Below are positions 1 through 6,006 of a stretch of 7,941 bases of DNA, in pieces. The position numbers and the translations under genes were made by a program. Location of the stretch: the NCBI GenBank assembly GCA_003448875.1, contig DLXG01000099.1:1-7941 (forward strand), in the 5' to 3' direction. Below the pieces are notes generated by a model. That model saw only the letters and a list, made by a program, of their open reading frames with translations. It was not told the DNA's origin and made no database searches. The stretch comes from Anaerolineaceae bacterium (GTDB taxonomy: Bacteria; Chloroflexota; Anaerolineae; Anaerolineales; Anaerolineaceae). Numbering within the stretch: position 1 is the stretch's first letter; the number at the start of each line of letters is the position of its first letter.

Positions 1-260
1 TCCATTTTATCCTCGCCGGTGTCAGCGTCCGAAGTTAGATGCCCTACATCGGTAATGTTCATCACATGCTTGACCTGATAGCCGTTGAACAAGAGCACTC
101 TGCGGAGGATATCTTCAAAAATATAGGTACGCAGGTTGCCGATGTGGGCATAATCGTAAACGGTCGGGCCGCAGGTGTACATGCCCACTTCCGGCGGGTG
201 GAGCGGTTGAAACTCTCGCAAACTTCGCGTATAGGTGTCGTATAAGACCAGTGGTGTCAT
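1..260 (-). CDS. cysS: Cysteinyl-tRNA synthetase, N-terminal fragment (runs off left edge)
   Basis: Class I aminoacyl-tRNA synthetase that charges tRNA-Cys with cysteine in the cytoplasm. Only the first 86 codons lie in the window; the rest is beyond the left edge. Translating the minus strand from ATG at 260-258 gives an N-terminus typical of CysS: a zinc-ligand type Cys30 in [16 protein letters not shown], the class I HIGH-type signature as HIGN (residues 39-42), and [13 protein letters not shown] followed by TGEDKM just before the edge, a stretch characteristic of CysS. The start is supported by family alignment (about 30 residues before the HIGH motif) and by a modest purine-rich stretch (AAGAGAAAA) upstream. 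It is the third gene of a leftward group, 43 nt after the transporter gene, and the A-rich gap shows no terminator, so co-transcription is likely. Recognition is firm; what is missing is the KMSKS loop and anticodon-binding part. Confidence 0.96.
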   Translation of the reverse strand, partial: MTPLVLYDTYTRSLREFQPLHPPEVGMYTCGPTVYDYAHIGNLRTYIFEDILRRVLLFNGYQVKHVMNITDVGHLTSDADTGEDKM

Positions 261-303
261 CGGGATTTTTCTCTTGTATTTGGGTTGATTTTTTTCTTTT
301 ATT

Positions 304-729
304 TTACTCGATGGTCAGTAAAACAATTCCCCCAATTGTCAGGCACATTCCCAAAATGGTTTTGAGGGTGAGCGGTTCGCCGCCAAAAATCAAACCCATC
401 AACGCGCCAAAGAGGGGCGAAGTAAACGCAATCGGCATCACCCGGCTGAGCGGTGCGCCCTTGATGGCGGTATAAAAACATAACATCCCGGCTGCTCCGG
501 CCACGATACCGCCTCCAATTACCATGTAAAGGATCGCTTTACTGCCGGCCAGCGGCACTGTTTTCCACTGCGGGTATGAAGCAGCAGCCAACAGCACAAA
601 GGCGACCAGTGTGCGAATGGTTATCCCCATCGTCGGAGAAAGGTTGCCAAGGTGTAAGCCCTTCTTTTCAAAATAGCCGCCTACTCCCCAGCAGATTGCT
701 GCCAGCAATGCAAAGACCTGTGGTTTCAT
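304..729 (-). CDS. Half-size EamA/DMT-family membrane transporter
   Basis: A 141-residue hydrophobic protein with one EamA domain, half the length of the usual ten-helix drug/metabolite transporters. Five membrane segments can be read at about residues 3-20, 33-51, 65-88, 94-116 and 121-140, with short charged loops (EKKG near 21-24, the IKGAPLSR stretch at 89-96). Features typical of EamA repeats are the N-terminal [19 protein letters not shown], the central [20 protein letters not shown] and the FGGEPLT segment before the last helix. Family knowledge suggests it works as a dimer, or pairs with another half-size protein, in the cytoplasmic membrane. The start ATG (729-727) follows a good Shine-Dalgarno (GGGAGG, 4 nt away) located directly after the stop codon of the upstream gene, implying translational coupling. 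The substrate cannot be read from sequence. The neighbours (a cysteine desulfurase-like enzyme and cysS) make cysteine or a related metabolite a reasonable guess, since E. coli EamA itself exports cysteine pathway intermediates, but this is inference. Confidence 0.85.
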   Translation of the reverse strand: MKPQVFALLAAICWGVGGYFEKKGLHLGNLSPTMGITIRTLVAFVLLAAASYPQWKTVPLAGSKAILYMVIGGGIVAGAAGMLCFYTAIKGAPLSRVMPIAFTSPLFGALMGLIFGGEPLTLKTILGMCLTIGGIVLLTIE

Positions 730-740
730 GGAAACCTCCC
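730..740 (-). promoter_or_regulatory. Shine-Dalgarno of the EamA transporter gene
   Basis: The whole 11-nt gap between the PLP-enzyme stop (TAA at 743-741) and the transporter ATG reads AGGGAGGTTTC on the minus strand. The GGGAGG core abuts the upstream stop codon, so a terminating ribosome would sit over the next start site. This fixes the transporter start and argues for one operon. Confidence 0.75.
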
Positions 741-2150
741 TTATTGGGGTTGAAAAGAAAAGAACTGCTCGTACTCTACCTGCCAGCCGAGCGGGTGAAA
801 TTCTCCGGTCGTCGGTGTTTGCTGGTAATACCCTGAGTATTCACCCTTTTTAATTGCCTGCAATGCCTCGATCAAACGATCAATATCCGCAGGCGAGTTG
901 TATAGGCCAAATGAGATACGTACCATCCCGGGGGCGTTACGGCGGTCACCGCTGATCATCTGCCGGCGGATTTGTTCGGCTTGCTCTTCGCTGAAACCCA
1001 GCAGGTGAAGTAAATAAGGGTGAGCGCAAAAGCAGCCGTTCCGTACTCCAATACCGTATTCATAACCCAAAATGGCCGCTACCAGAAAGTGAGAAATGCC
1101 CGGTAAATTAATTGGAATGACCCCCAGCCGGCGATCGGCGTAGTCCGGTTGCTTGTCCCCGTAAATATGAATGCCCGGAATTGATTGAAGGCGTTGGAGG
1201 GCATAAGCCGTCAGTTCGGCCTCGTGCGCAGCCACCGTTTGCATTCCAATCTTTTCCAGTTGAGCCGCGGCAGCGGCCATGGCGACGGCGCCAACCGTGT
1301 TGGGGCTGCCGGCTTCTTCGCGTTCAGGCGGTGCCGACCAGACTACCTGGCGGGTGGTGACAATTTCAACCTGACCACCACCGCGCAGATCGGGTTCACC
1401 CTGTTCAAAGGTATCACGCCGGCCGATTAAGGCTCCGCTTCCGAAAGGCGCGTACATTTTGTGAGCCGAAAGCGTAATGTAATCCAGATGGGCAGGATCG
1501 TCCAACGGCCGCATGTCCACTTTGCGGTGAGGGGCAAGTTGCGCGCAATCGACCATTATCTGGGCACCGGCGGCATGAGCCTTCTCTGCGAGGCGGTGAA
1601 TCGGATTGATATAACCGGTTACATTACTGGCACCGCTGATGGCTACGAGGGCTATCTGATGGGTGTATTTTCGTAACAGCTCTTCAAAATGGGATTCATC
1701 CAGCCTGCCATCCGGCAGCAGGCGCACGTGGATGACGTTTGCCACTGCCCGCCACGGCAGGTCGTTGGAATGGTGCTCCATCTGGCTGACTAAGACGATA
1801 TTTTGTTTCTCCGAGAATGGAAAACGGCGGGCAAGTTTGTTGATGGCTTCGGTGGTATTTTTACCGAAGATGCAGATATGAGTTTGGGGGTCAGCGCCGA
1901 CAAAGTTTAACATCTGGCTGCGGGCAGTTTCGTAAGCGTGGGTGGAAATCTGGCTCTTGAAACCGGTTCCACGGTGCACACTGGAATAATAGGTTAAGAA
2001 GCGGTTGACGCAATCCTGCACATGGCGCAGGGCAGGGGTAGATGCGGCATTGTCAAGGTTCACATAAGGTACAGTCTTTCCGCTCAGGGTTGGTACCGGT
2101 GTATCCATGCCGCAAAACAGGGTGCGAAATTCAGAGATGGTTGTGTTCAT
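741..2150 (-). CDS. Class V aminotransferase-fold PLP enzyme, cysteine desulfurase/selenocysteine lyase-like
   Basis: PLP-dependent enzyme of fold type I, 469 residues from the chosen start, resembling group II cysteine desulfurases (SufS/CsdA). Landmarks in order: LDNAAST near residue 32; VHRGTGFKSQ near 58; TTEAIN near 99; EHHSN (125-129), whose His is expected to stack on PLP; VDCAQ (Asp201, expected to pair with the pyridine nitrogen); SAHK with the Schiff-base Lys231; and VRNGCFCAHP with Cys373 and Cys375. The second Cys aligns with the persulfide-forming Cys of SufS (normally HHCAQP). It would release sulfur (or selenium) from cysteine. A roughly 25-residue tail after the last helix (GYYQQTPTTGEFHPLGWQ and beyond) is absent from classical SufS. 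The start is ATG 2150-2148 behind AGGAGG; an in-frame TTG at 2189 lacks a convincing ribosome site. No sufBCD or iscU lies nearby, so sulfur acceptor and exact activity stay open; an isopenicillin-epimerase-like activity is a less likely alternative. Confidence 0.88.
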   Translation of the reverse strand: MNTTISEFRTLFCGMDTPVPTLSGKTVPYVNLDNAASTPALRHVQDCVNRFLTYYSSVHRGTGFKSQISTHAYETARSQMLNFVGADPQTHICIFGKNTTEAINKLARRFPFSEKQNIVLVSQMEHHSNDLPWRAVANVIHVRLLPDGRLDESHFEELLRKYTHQIALVAISGASNVTGYINPIHRLAEKAHAAGAQIMVDCAQLAPHRKVDMRPLDDPAHLDYITLSAHKMYAPFGSGALIGRRDTFEQGEPDLRGGGQVEIVTTRQVVWSAPPEREEAGSPNTVGAVAMAAAAAQLEKIGMQTVAAHEAELTAYALQRLQSIPGIHIYGDKQPDYADRRLGVIPINLPGISHFLVAAILGYEYGIGVRNGCFCAHPYLLHLLGFSEEQAEQIRRQMISGDRRNAPGMVRISFGLYNSPADIDRLIEALQAIKKGEYSGYYQQTPTTGEFHPLGWQVEYEQFFSFQPQ

Positions 2151-2160
2151 GGCCTCCTCA
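2151..2160 (-). promoter_or_regulatory. Shine-Dalgarno deciding the PLP-enzyme start
   Basis: The minus strand reads TGAGGAGGCC immediately before the ATG at 2150. The AGGAGG core is a full match to the anti-Shine-Dalgarno, though only 2 nt from the ATG, which is tighter than usual. It still favours this start over the TTG 39 nt upstream, which has no comparable signal. Confidence 0.6.
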
Positions 2161-2194
2161 GGGGAATGGAAAGTTAACAGTTTTGTCAAACCAC

Positions 2195-2223
2195 TTGCAA
2201 AATGGAATAAAAACCGCTATACT
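2195..2223 (+). promoter_or_regulatory. Sigma70-type promoter of the mraZ/dcw operon
   Basis: A -35 element TTGCAA (2195-2200) and a -10 element TATACT (2218-2223) are separated by exactly 17 bp. Each hexamer matches the housekeeping consensus (TTGACA/TATAAT) at 4 to 5 of 6 positions, and the spacer is A-rich. The expected transcription start is near 2230, giving an mRNA leader of about 80 nt before mraZ. It lies in the only long intergenic region ahead of the rightward genes, so it is probably the main promoter for the cluster. The expected start falls inside the MraZ-type repeat array. Confidence 0.75.
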
Positions 2224-2224
2224 A

Positions 2225-2260
2225 GTGGTAGATTTTGGAAAATAGTGGGTTAAGGTGGTA
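2225..2260 (+). promoter_or_regulatory. Probable MraZ operator: four TGG direct repeats at 10-bp period
   Basis: TGG cores begin at 2226, 2236, 2246 and 2256, as GTGGT, TTGGA, GTGGG and GTGGT, each followed by a 5-bp spacer. In E. coli, MraZ represses its own operon by binding TGGGN direct repeats spaced in the same way just upstream of mraZ. Here the array covers roughly -5 to +30 relative to the predicted start, so a bound MraZ ring would block initiation. The in-phase positions on either side (2216 and 2266) lack TGG, so the array has exactly four units. The repeats are seen directly; the binding protein is inferred from mraZ being the next gene. Confidence 0.72.
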
Positions 2261-2285
2261 GGAAGCGCCGGACAACCGGCGTTCC
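2261..2285 (+). other. Bulged hairpin in the mraZ 5' leader
   Basis: GGAAGCGCCGG (2261-2271) pairs with CCGGCGTTCC (2276-2285) around an ACAA loop, giving ten base pairs with a single bulged G at 2265. It begins right after the last operator repeat and ends about 10 nt before the mraZ Shine-Dalgarno. No T-run follows, so it does not look like an intrinsic terminator; a role in mRNA stability or in keeping the ribosome site exposed is possible. Confidence 0.6.
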
Positions 2286-2293
2286 GCTATTAA

Positions 2294-2300
2294 AGGGAGA
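2294..2300 (+). promoter_or_regulatory. mraZ Shine-Dalgarno
   Basis: AGGGAGA lies about 10 nt before the ATG at 2311 in an unpaired A/G-rich stretch following the leader hairpin. It supports the mraZ start, which also agrees with the conserved MFLGQFEHSID N-terminus of the family. Confidence 0.65.
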
Positions 2301-2310
2301 AGTCGAACAA

Positions 2311-2748
2311 ATGTTCTTAGGCCAGTTTGAGCATTCCATAGATGAAAAAGGTCGGATGGTGATACCCAGCCGATACCGCGACTTGCTTGAACTGGGCGGT
2401 GCGTATGTGACGCTTGGTTTTGATCAAAATTTGATGGTGATGACGGCTTCCTCCTTTAAGGAAATTGCAGAAAACACCCGCAAAGTCAGCCTGACCGATG
2501 AAGATGCCCGCGACCTCAAACGCTGGATTTTTTCCAATGCCGTTTGGGTTGAAGTAGACCGGATTGGGCGGGTCTTGATTCCCCAGCACCTGCGCGAAAA
2601 AGCCCGCTTGAACACTGCTGTTGTGGTGGTGGGAGCGGGGGACTACTTTGAGATCTGGGCGGCGGAACTGTGGAATCAAAGAGTGAAACAAATTGAAGAT
2701 TCTGAGCAGGCGGCAAAACGGTTTTCATCGTTTGATATCCGCCTGTGA
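2311..2748 (+). CDS. mraZ: Transcriptional regulator MraZ
   Basis: DNA-binding protein of 145 residues, the usual family length, and the first gene of the dcw cluster. It has two tandem SpoVT/AbrB-type half-domains, each with the DxxxR signature: DEKGRMVIP at residues 11-19 and DRIGRVLIP at 83-91. The N-terminus MFLGQFEHSID and the closing RFSSFDIRL are also typical. Known MraZ proteins form ring-shaped oligomers, bind direct repeats in front of mraZ and repress the cluster; in E. coli this tunes rsmH and downstream division and wall genes. A four-repeat candidate operator lies 50-85 bp upstream of the start, matching autoregulation. The stop codon (TGA 2746-2748) is followed by rsmH after only 14 nt, so the two are very likely co-transcribed. 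No anomalies in length or motifs. Confidence 0.97.
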   Translation: MFLGQFEHSIDEKGRMVIPSRYRDLLELGGAYVTLGFDQNLMVMTASSFKEIAENTRKVSLTDEDARDLKRWIFSNAVWVEVDRIGRVLIPQHLREKARLNTAVVVVGAGDYFEIWAAELWNQRVKQIEDSEQAAKRFSSFDIRL

Positions 2749-2762
2749 CCGGTGGCCAAGGG

Positions 2763-3698
2763 ATGTCCAAAGCGGAAGAGTTCCCTCACCACCAACCTGT
2801 ACTTTACCATGAAATTATACACGCTTTAAGGCCGCAAAGCCCGGGGAGATACGTTGACGCGACCGTCGGTGCCGGGGGGCATGCCTGGGGGATACTGGAA
2901 GCAAGCGCGCCGGATGGGCAGCTTTTAGCGCTGGACAAAGACCCGCAGGCGCTGGCAATCGCGAGCCAGCGCCTGTCTGTGTATCATCCGCGTGTGATCC
3001 TCGTCCATGCTTCCTACACTCAATTGCGGGAAGAACTGCAACGCCTCGGATGGCAGCAAGTCGACGGGATTGTGTTTGACCTTGGAGTTTCTTCCATGCA
3101 ATTGGATCAGGCAGAACGCGGATTCTCATTTCTGGCCAACGGGCACTTGGATATGCGATTTGATCCCACCACTGGAGTAAGTGCGGCGCATCTGGTCAAT
3201 ACGCTATCCGAAGATCAATTGACCGATTTGATTTGGCGGTATGGGGAAGAGCGCCATGCCCGGAGGATTGCCCGTGAAATTTGCCGTTCGCGTCCGCTTC
3301 GAACAACCCTGGAACTGGCCGAGGTGGTGGAACGAGCGACAGGCCGGCAGCAAGAACGCATTCATCCCGCCACTCGGACTTTTCAGGCTTTGCGGATTGC
3401 CGTCAACGAGGAACTGCGGGCGCTGGAGCAGGCGCTGCCTGAGGCAGTATCCGTATTGGCAAGGGGCGGCAGGCTGGCGGTAATCACTTTTCACTCGCTG
3501 GAAGACCGCATCGTTAAACAGTTCTTTCGCCGTGAAAGCCGTGATTGCATTTGCCCGCCGGGGCAGCCGATTTGTACCTGTAATCACCGGGCAACCCTGC
3601 GAGAAATCACCCGCAAACCAATCCTTCCTTCGCCGGAAGAAATCGAAATCAATCCCCGAGCACGCAGCGCAAAATTGCGCGTGGCTGAAAAAAGGTAA
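2763..3698 (+). CDS. rsmH: 16S rRNA (cytosine-1402-N4)-methyltransferase RsmH
   Basis: SAM-dependent methyltransferase (formerly MraW) that modifies C1402 in the decoding centre of 16S rRNA. From ATG 2763 it has 311 residues, the normal size. Motifs in order: HHQPVLYHE near residue 9; SAM-binding DATVGAGGH (32-40); LDKD (57-60); FDLGVSS (105-111) followed by RGFSF and DMRFDP; GEERHARRIA; HPATRTFQALRIAVNEEL (201-218); TFHSLEDRIVKQFF; and the C-terminal SAKLRVAEKR. A CxC-CPP-CxC cluster (Cys262, 264, 271, 273) is present, as in many Gram-positive-type RsmH proteins. A GTG at 2745 overlapping the mraZ stop could extend the protein by six residues, but it has no ribosome site; the ATG has a weak GGTGG 7 nt upstream. 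It sits in the standard dcw position, directly after mraZ. The next gene is separated by 68 bp, the longest gap within the rightward cluster. Confidence 0.96.
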   Translation: MSKAEEFPHHQPVLYHEIIHALRPQSPGRYVDATVGAGGHAWGILEASAPDGQLLALDKDPQALAIASQRLSVYHPRVILVHASYTQLREELQRLGWQQVDGIVFDLGVSSMQLDQAERGFSFLANGHLDMRFDPTTGVSAAHLVNTLSEDQLTDLIWRYGEERHARRIAREICRSRPLRTTLELAEVVERATGRQQERIHPATRTFQALRIAVNEELRALEQALPEAVSVLARGGRLAVITFHSLEDRIVKQFFRRESRDCICPPGQPICTCNHRATLREITRKPILPSPEEIEINPRARSAKLRVAEKR

Positions 3699-3699
3699 A

Positions 3700-3716
3700 C
3701 TGGCACGACAATTGCA
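3700..3716 (+). promoter_or_regulatory. Sigma54-type (-24/-12) promoter motif ahead of the ftsL-like gene
   Basis: One base after the rsmH stop the sequence reads CTGGCACG, four bases (ACAA), then TTGCA. This matches the RpoN consensus YTGGCACG-N4-TTGCW at every specified position, with GG (3702-3703) and GC (3714-3715) exactly 10 bp apart. It would start transcription near 3727, leaving a leader of about 40 nt to the ATG at 3767. The match is direct observation. Function is uncertain: I cannot see whether this organism has RpoN or where an activator would bind, and a constitutive division operon would be an unusual target. Confidence 0.4.
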
Positions 3717-3766
3717 TTCTTAACCCCGACAGAACCCAACGAACACAGAACGGAGCAATTTCCAAG

Positions 3767-4240
3767 ATGAATCAGCGAATCATACAAGCCTATCGCCAAG
3801 CCCCCTGGCGCGTTCAGCTCCAGTGGATTGGTTTGTTTTTGCTGGTGCTGGTGGGTGGAATGCTGATCGCCGGGGTATATCTGTATGTCAGCGGGCAGGC
3901 CGCTGAAACAGGGGCGCGGATTAAGAACCTTGAACTGGAACGTGAGGGACTGGCCATCCGGATTGCAGATATGCGCACCCAACTGGCTTTATTGAATTCT
4001 TCGCAGGTGATGCTGGAACGGGCGGAGAAACTGGGTTTTCGTCCGGTCGAACGCGATGATCTGGTATTTTTACCGGTGGCAGGTGTTTCCAGCCGAGAAG
4101 TTGTATTTTTAGCTCCGCCCCCTGCTTCGATTCAACGTGAAAACAAACTGCTGCGCCCGGCTTATACCCAATCGTTGTGGGATGTGCTGTACCAGAGTGT
4201 TTATCAATTGGTTAGTTCGAGAGGGGGGCAGCACCAATGA
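3767..4240 (+). CDS. ftsL: FtsL/DivIC-like bitopic cell-division protein
   Basis: A 157-residue single-pass membrane protein in the dcw position normally held by ftsL. It has a basic cytoplasmic N-terminus (about 1-20), one transmembrane segment (about 21-42), and a heptad-rich helix (about 48-85, with LELEREGLAIRIADMRTQLALL) that probably forms a coiled coil outside the membrane. This is followed by AEKLGFRPV (86-94), the alanine-x-x-leucine-glycine-phenylalanine type motif found at the end of FtsL/DivIC coiled coils. Known family members bind FtsB/DivIC and FtsQ/DivIB and help activate the FtsW-FtsI synthase. Beyond that motif lies an unusual extra 60-residue tail, ending in an aromatic-rich segment (SLWDVLYQSVYQLV). 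The start follows GGAG by 11 nt. Its TGA overlaps the next ATG (ATGA), indicating coupling to the PBP gene. Primary sequence of this family is poorly conserved, so the call rests on topology, motif and position. Confidence 0.78.
   Translation: MNQRIIQAYRQAPWRVQLQWIGLFLLVLVGGMLIAGVYLYVSGQAAETGARIKNLELEREGLAIRIADMRTQLALLNSSQVMLERAEKLGFRPVERDDLVFLPVAGVSSREVVFLAPPPASIQRENKLLRPAYTQSLWDVLYQSVYQLVSSRGGQHQ
4222..4228 (+). promoter_or_regulatory. Shine-Dalgarno of the PBP gene inside the ftsL-like 3' end
   Basis: AGGGGGG lies 8 nt before the ATG at 4237, within the last codons of the ftsL-like gene. Together with the ATGA start/stop overlap it fixes the PBP start and indicates translational coupling. 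Confidence 0.65.
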
Positions 4241-6006
4241 ACGGCGGTATCTGGCGGATGCGATTAATCGGGGCAGTATTTGTGATGCTGAGTGCAGCGA
4301 TTGTTTATCAAATGATCCGCATTCAGAACAGCGAACATTCCCGCCAACTGGTAGAGATGTTTGCAAAAACTTATAACCAGCAAGTGCGGATCATTATTCC
4401 GGAACGCGGGAATATCTATGACCGCTGGGGAAATTTGCTGGCCGGAAACAAAGAAGTTTATGAAGTCGGTATTGCCCCCCCGCAAGTAGTCAACCCTGAA
4501 ACTGTTGCGAGGGATCTGGCGGCAGTCCTGGAAGTAGATTATTATGATACACTTCGCAAAGCCGAATCGTATCGAAAAGAAGGTAACGAGCGTTACGAAT
4601 TAATTAAGGATTTTGTTCCGGCGGATAAAATTCGTCAGTTGGAACAAAAAGTAAGCGAATACCAGCAGGCAGAAAAACCCAAGAAAGGCGCTCCGCCGTC
4701 GCTGGTGGGTGTTTACTGGCGTCCGCATCTCATCCGCAGTTACCCCGAAAATGAACTGGCCGCCAATGTGCTTGGTTTTTACAACTATCTGGATCGCTGG
4801 AACGGCAGGGGTATGCTGGGGCTGGAAGAGCAGTATAATAACCTGCTTGCAGGAAATAAACAGCAAGTCATTTTACCGATGAATCCGACCGAGATTCAGG
4901 AGATTCCTGAAATCCCGCCCGGAGCCAGTCTGATCACTTCGATTGACCGGGATATTCAAGCGGCAATGGAGCGAATTATTGACGAGGCCGTTGAGGCCAA
5001 CGGTGCCGAATCGGGCACGTTAGTGGTGATGGATCCAAAGACAGGTGAAATCCTGGCAATGGCGACAACGCCGCATTTCAACCCCAACGAATACTGGCGG
5101 TATGGGGAAATTTTCCCGGTTGGCAGTTACTTTAATCGCGCGATCAGCCAGTTATATGAGCCCGGTTCCGTTTTTAAGGTATTGACCATGGCAGCCGCGA
5201 TTGATGCCGGGGCGGTGCAGCCGGACACGCCGTTTGTGGATGTGGGCGCAATTGAAGTGGGCGGTATCTGGATTTACAACTGGGACCGTGGGGCGTGGGG
5301 GCCTCAGGATATGGTCGGTTGTATGCAGCATTCTTTGAATGTGTGTCTCGCATGGGTGGCGCAAGAATTAGGCCCGACTCAATTTTATAAGTATTTACAG
5401 GACTTTGGAATTGGGCGTTATACCGGCATTGATCTGGCCGGCGAGCAGGTTTATCCGTTGAGTTTGCCCGGCGACTCAAACTGGTATCCGGTCAATCTGG
5501 GCACCAATTCCTTCGGTCAGGGTGTTGCCACCACCCCCATTCAAATGATAACCGCTATTGCTGCGATGGCTAACGATGGAAAAATGATGGCTCCACATGT
5601 GGTCAAAGCCTATATTCAGGATGGGGTTCAGTATACAGTCAATCCGCGCGTTATTCGTCAGGTGGTCAAACCCGAAACAGCGCGAACGATAACCGAAATG
5701 CTGGCCGTTTCGCTTGAAAATGAGGCTTCGAACGCTTTGGTAGAGGGGTACCGTATTGCCGGGAAAACCGGTACAGCGGAAATACCGGGTCCCGGTGGAT
5801 ACACCAACATGACCAATGCTTCTTTTGTGGGTTGGGGACCGGTTGACGATCCGCGCTTTATTGTGTATGTCTGGCTCGAAAAACCGACCAGTTCACCGTG
5901 GGGCTCGGTGGTAGCAGCCCCGGTGTTCAGTCAGGCGGTGGAAGAACTGGTGGTCTTGATGAAAATACCACCCGACGAAATCAGGCAGCAAATGGCAAGT
6001 CCATGA
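4237..6006 (+). CDS. ftsI: Class B penicillin-binding protein (FtsI/PBP2 family transpeptidase)
   Basis: Septal peptidoglycan DD-transpeptidase anchored in the cytoplasmic membrane, 589 residues. A short cytoplasmic start leads into one membrane segment (about 8-27). The PBP dimer/pedestal domain follows, opening with PERGNIYDRWGNLLA (55-69), and the transpeptidase domain covers roughly 265-575. All three catalytic motifs are present: SVFK with Ser311 and Lys314, SLN (366-368) and KTG (510-512). GVATTPIQMITAIAAMAN before the KTG is also typical. No PASTA domains follow the catalytic domain. The enzyme crosslinks stem peptides and would work with a SEDS glycosyltransferase such as FtsW, which is probably encoded further right but is not in the window. 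It overlaps the ftsL-like gene by ATGA and is followed by murF after 12 nt, where murE would often be found. A role in division (FtsI) rather than elongation is inferred from position. Confidence 0.94.
   Translation: MNGGIWRMRLIGAVFVMLSAAIVYQMIRIQNSEHSRQLVEMFAKTYNQQVRIIIPERGNIYDRWGNLLAGNKEVYEVGIAPPQVVNPETVARDLAAVLEVDYYDTLRKAESYRKEGNERYELIKDFVPADKIRQLEQKVSEYQQAEKPKKGAPPSLVGVYWRPHLIRSYPENELAANVLGFYNYLDRWNGRGMLGLEEQYNNLLAGNKQQVILPMNPTEIQEIPEIPPGASLITSIDRDIQAAMERIIDEAVEANGAESGTLVVMDPKTGEILAMATTPHFNPNEYWRYGEIFPVGSYFNRAISQLYEPGSVFKVLTMAAAIDAGAVQPDTPFVDVGAIEVGGIWIYNWDRGAWGPQDMVGCMQHSLNVCLAWVAQELGPTQFYKYLQDFGIGRYTGIDLAGEQVYPLSLPGDSNWYPVNLGTNSFGQGVATTPIQMITAIAAMANDGKMMAPHVVKAYIQDGVQYTVNPRVIRQVVKPETARTITEMLAVSLENEASNALVEGYRIAGKTGTAEIPGPGGYTNMTNASFVGWGPVDDPRFIVYVWLEKPTSSPWGSVVAAPVFSQAVEELVVLMKIPPDEIRQQMASP

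Noticed and set aside
251..475. Plus-strand ORF opposite the EamA transporter gene
   Set aside because: Antisense shadow of a gene with clear membrane topology and ribosome site; the product has no recognisable domain.
2151..2189. Upstream in-frame TTG start for the PLP enzyme (13 extra residues)
   Set aside because: No ribosome site precedes the TTG, while AGGAGG lies directly before the ATG at 2150; the extra residues (TKLLTFHSPEEA) encode the ribosome site itself and have no family support.
2184..2200. Minus-strand promoter from TTGACA (2189-2184), or from the palindromic TTGCAA (2200-2195) used in both directions
   Set aside because: TTGACA has no acceptable -10 at 16-18 bp. TTGCAA has only TTAACT (3 of 6) at 17 bp. 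The leftward operon must have a promoter in this region, but I cannot point to it with confidence.
2261..2290. Intrinsic terminator or attenuator ahead of mraZ
   Set aside because: The hairpin is strong but has no T-run after it, and no competing antiterminator pairing or leader peptide was seen.
2745..2762. GTG start for rsmH overlapping the mraZ stop
   Set aside because: No Shine-Dalgarno upstream. The ATG at 2763 has a weak GGTGG and gives a normal-length protein. The overlap alone is not enough to prefer it.
3204..3587. Minus-strand ORF opposite rsmH
   Set aside because: Lies entirely within the conserved RsmH coding region and shows no family resemblance.
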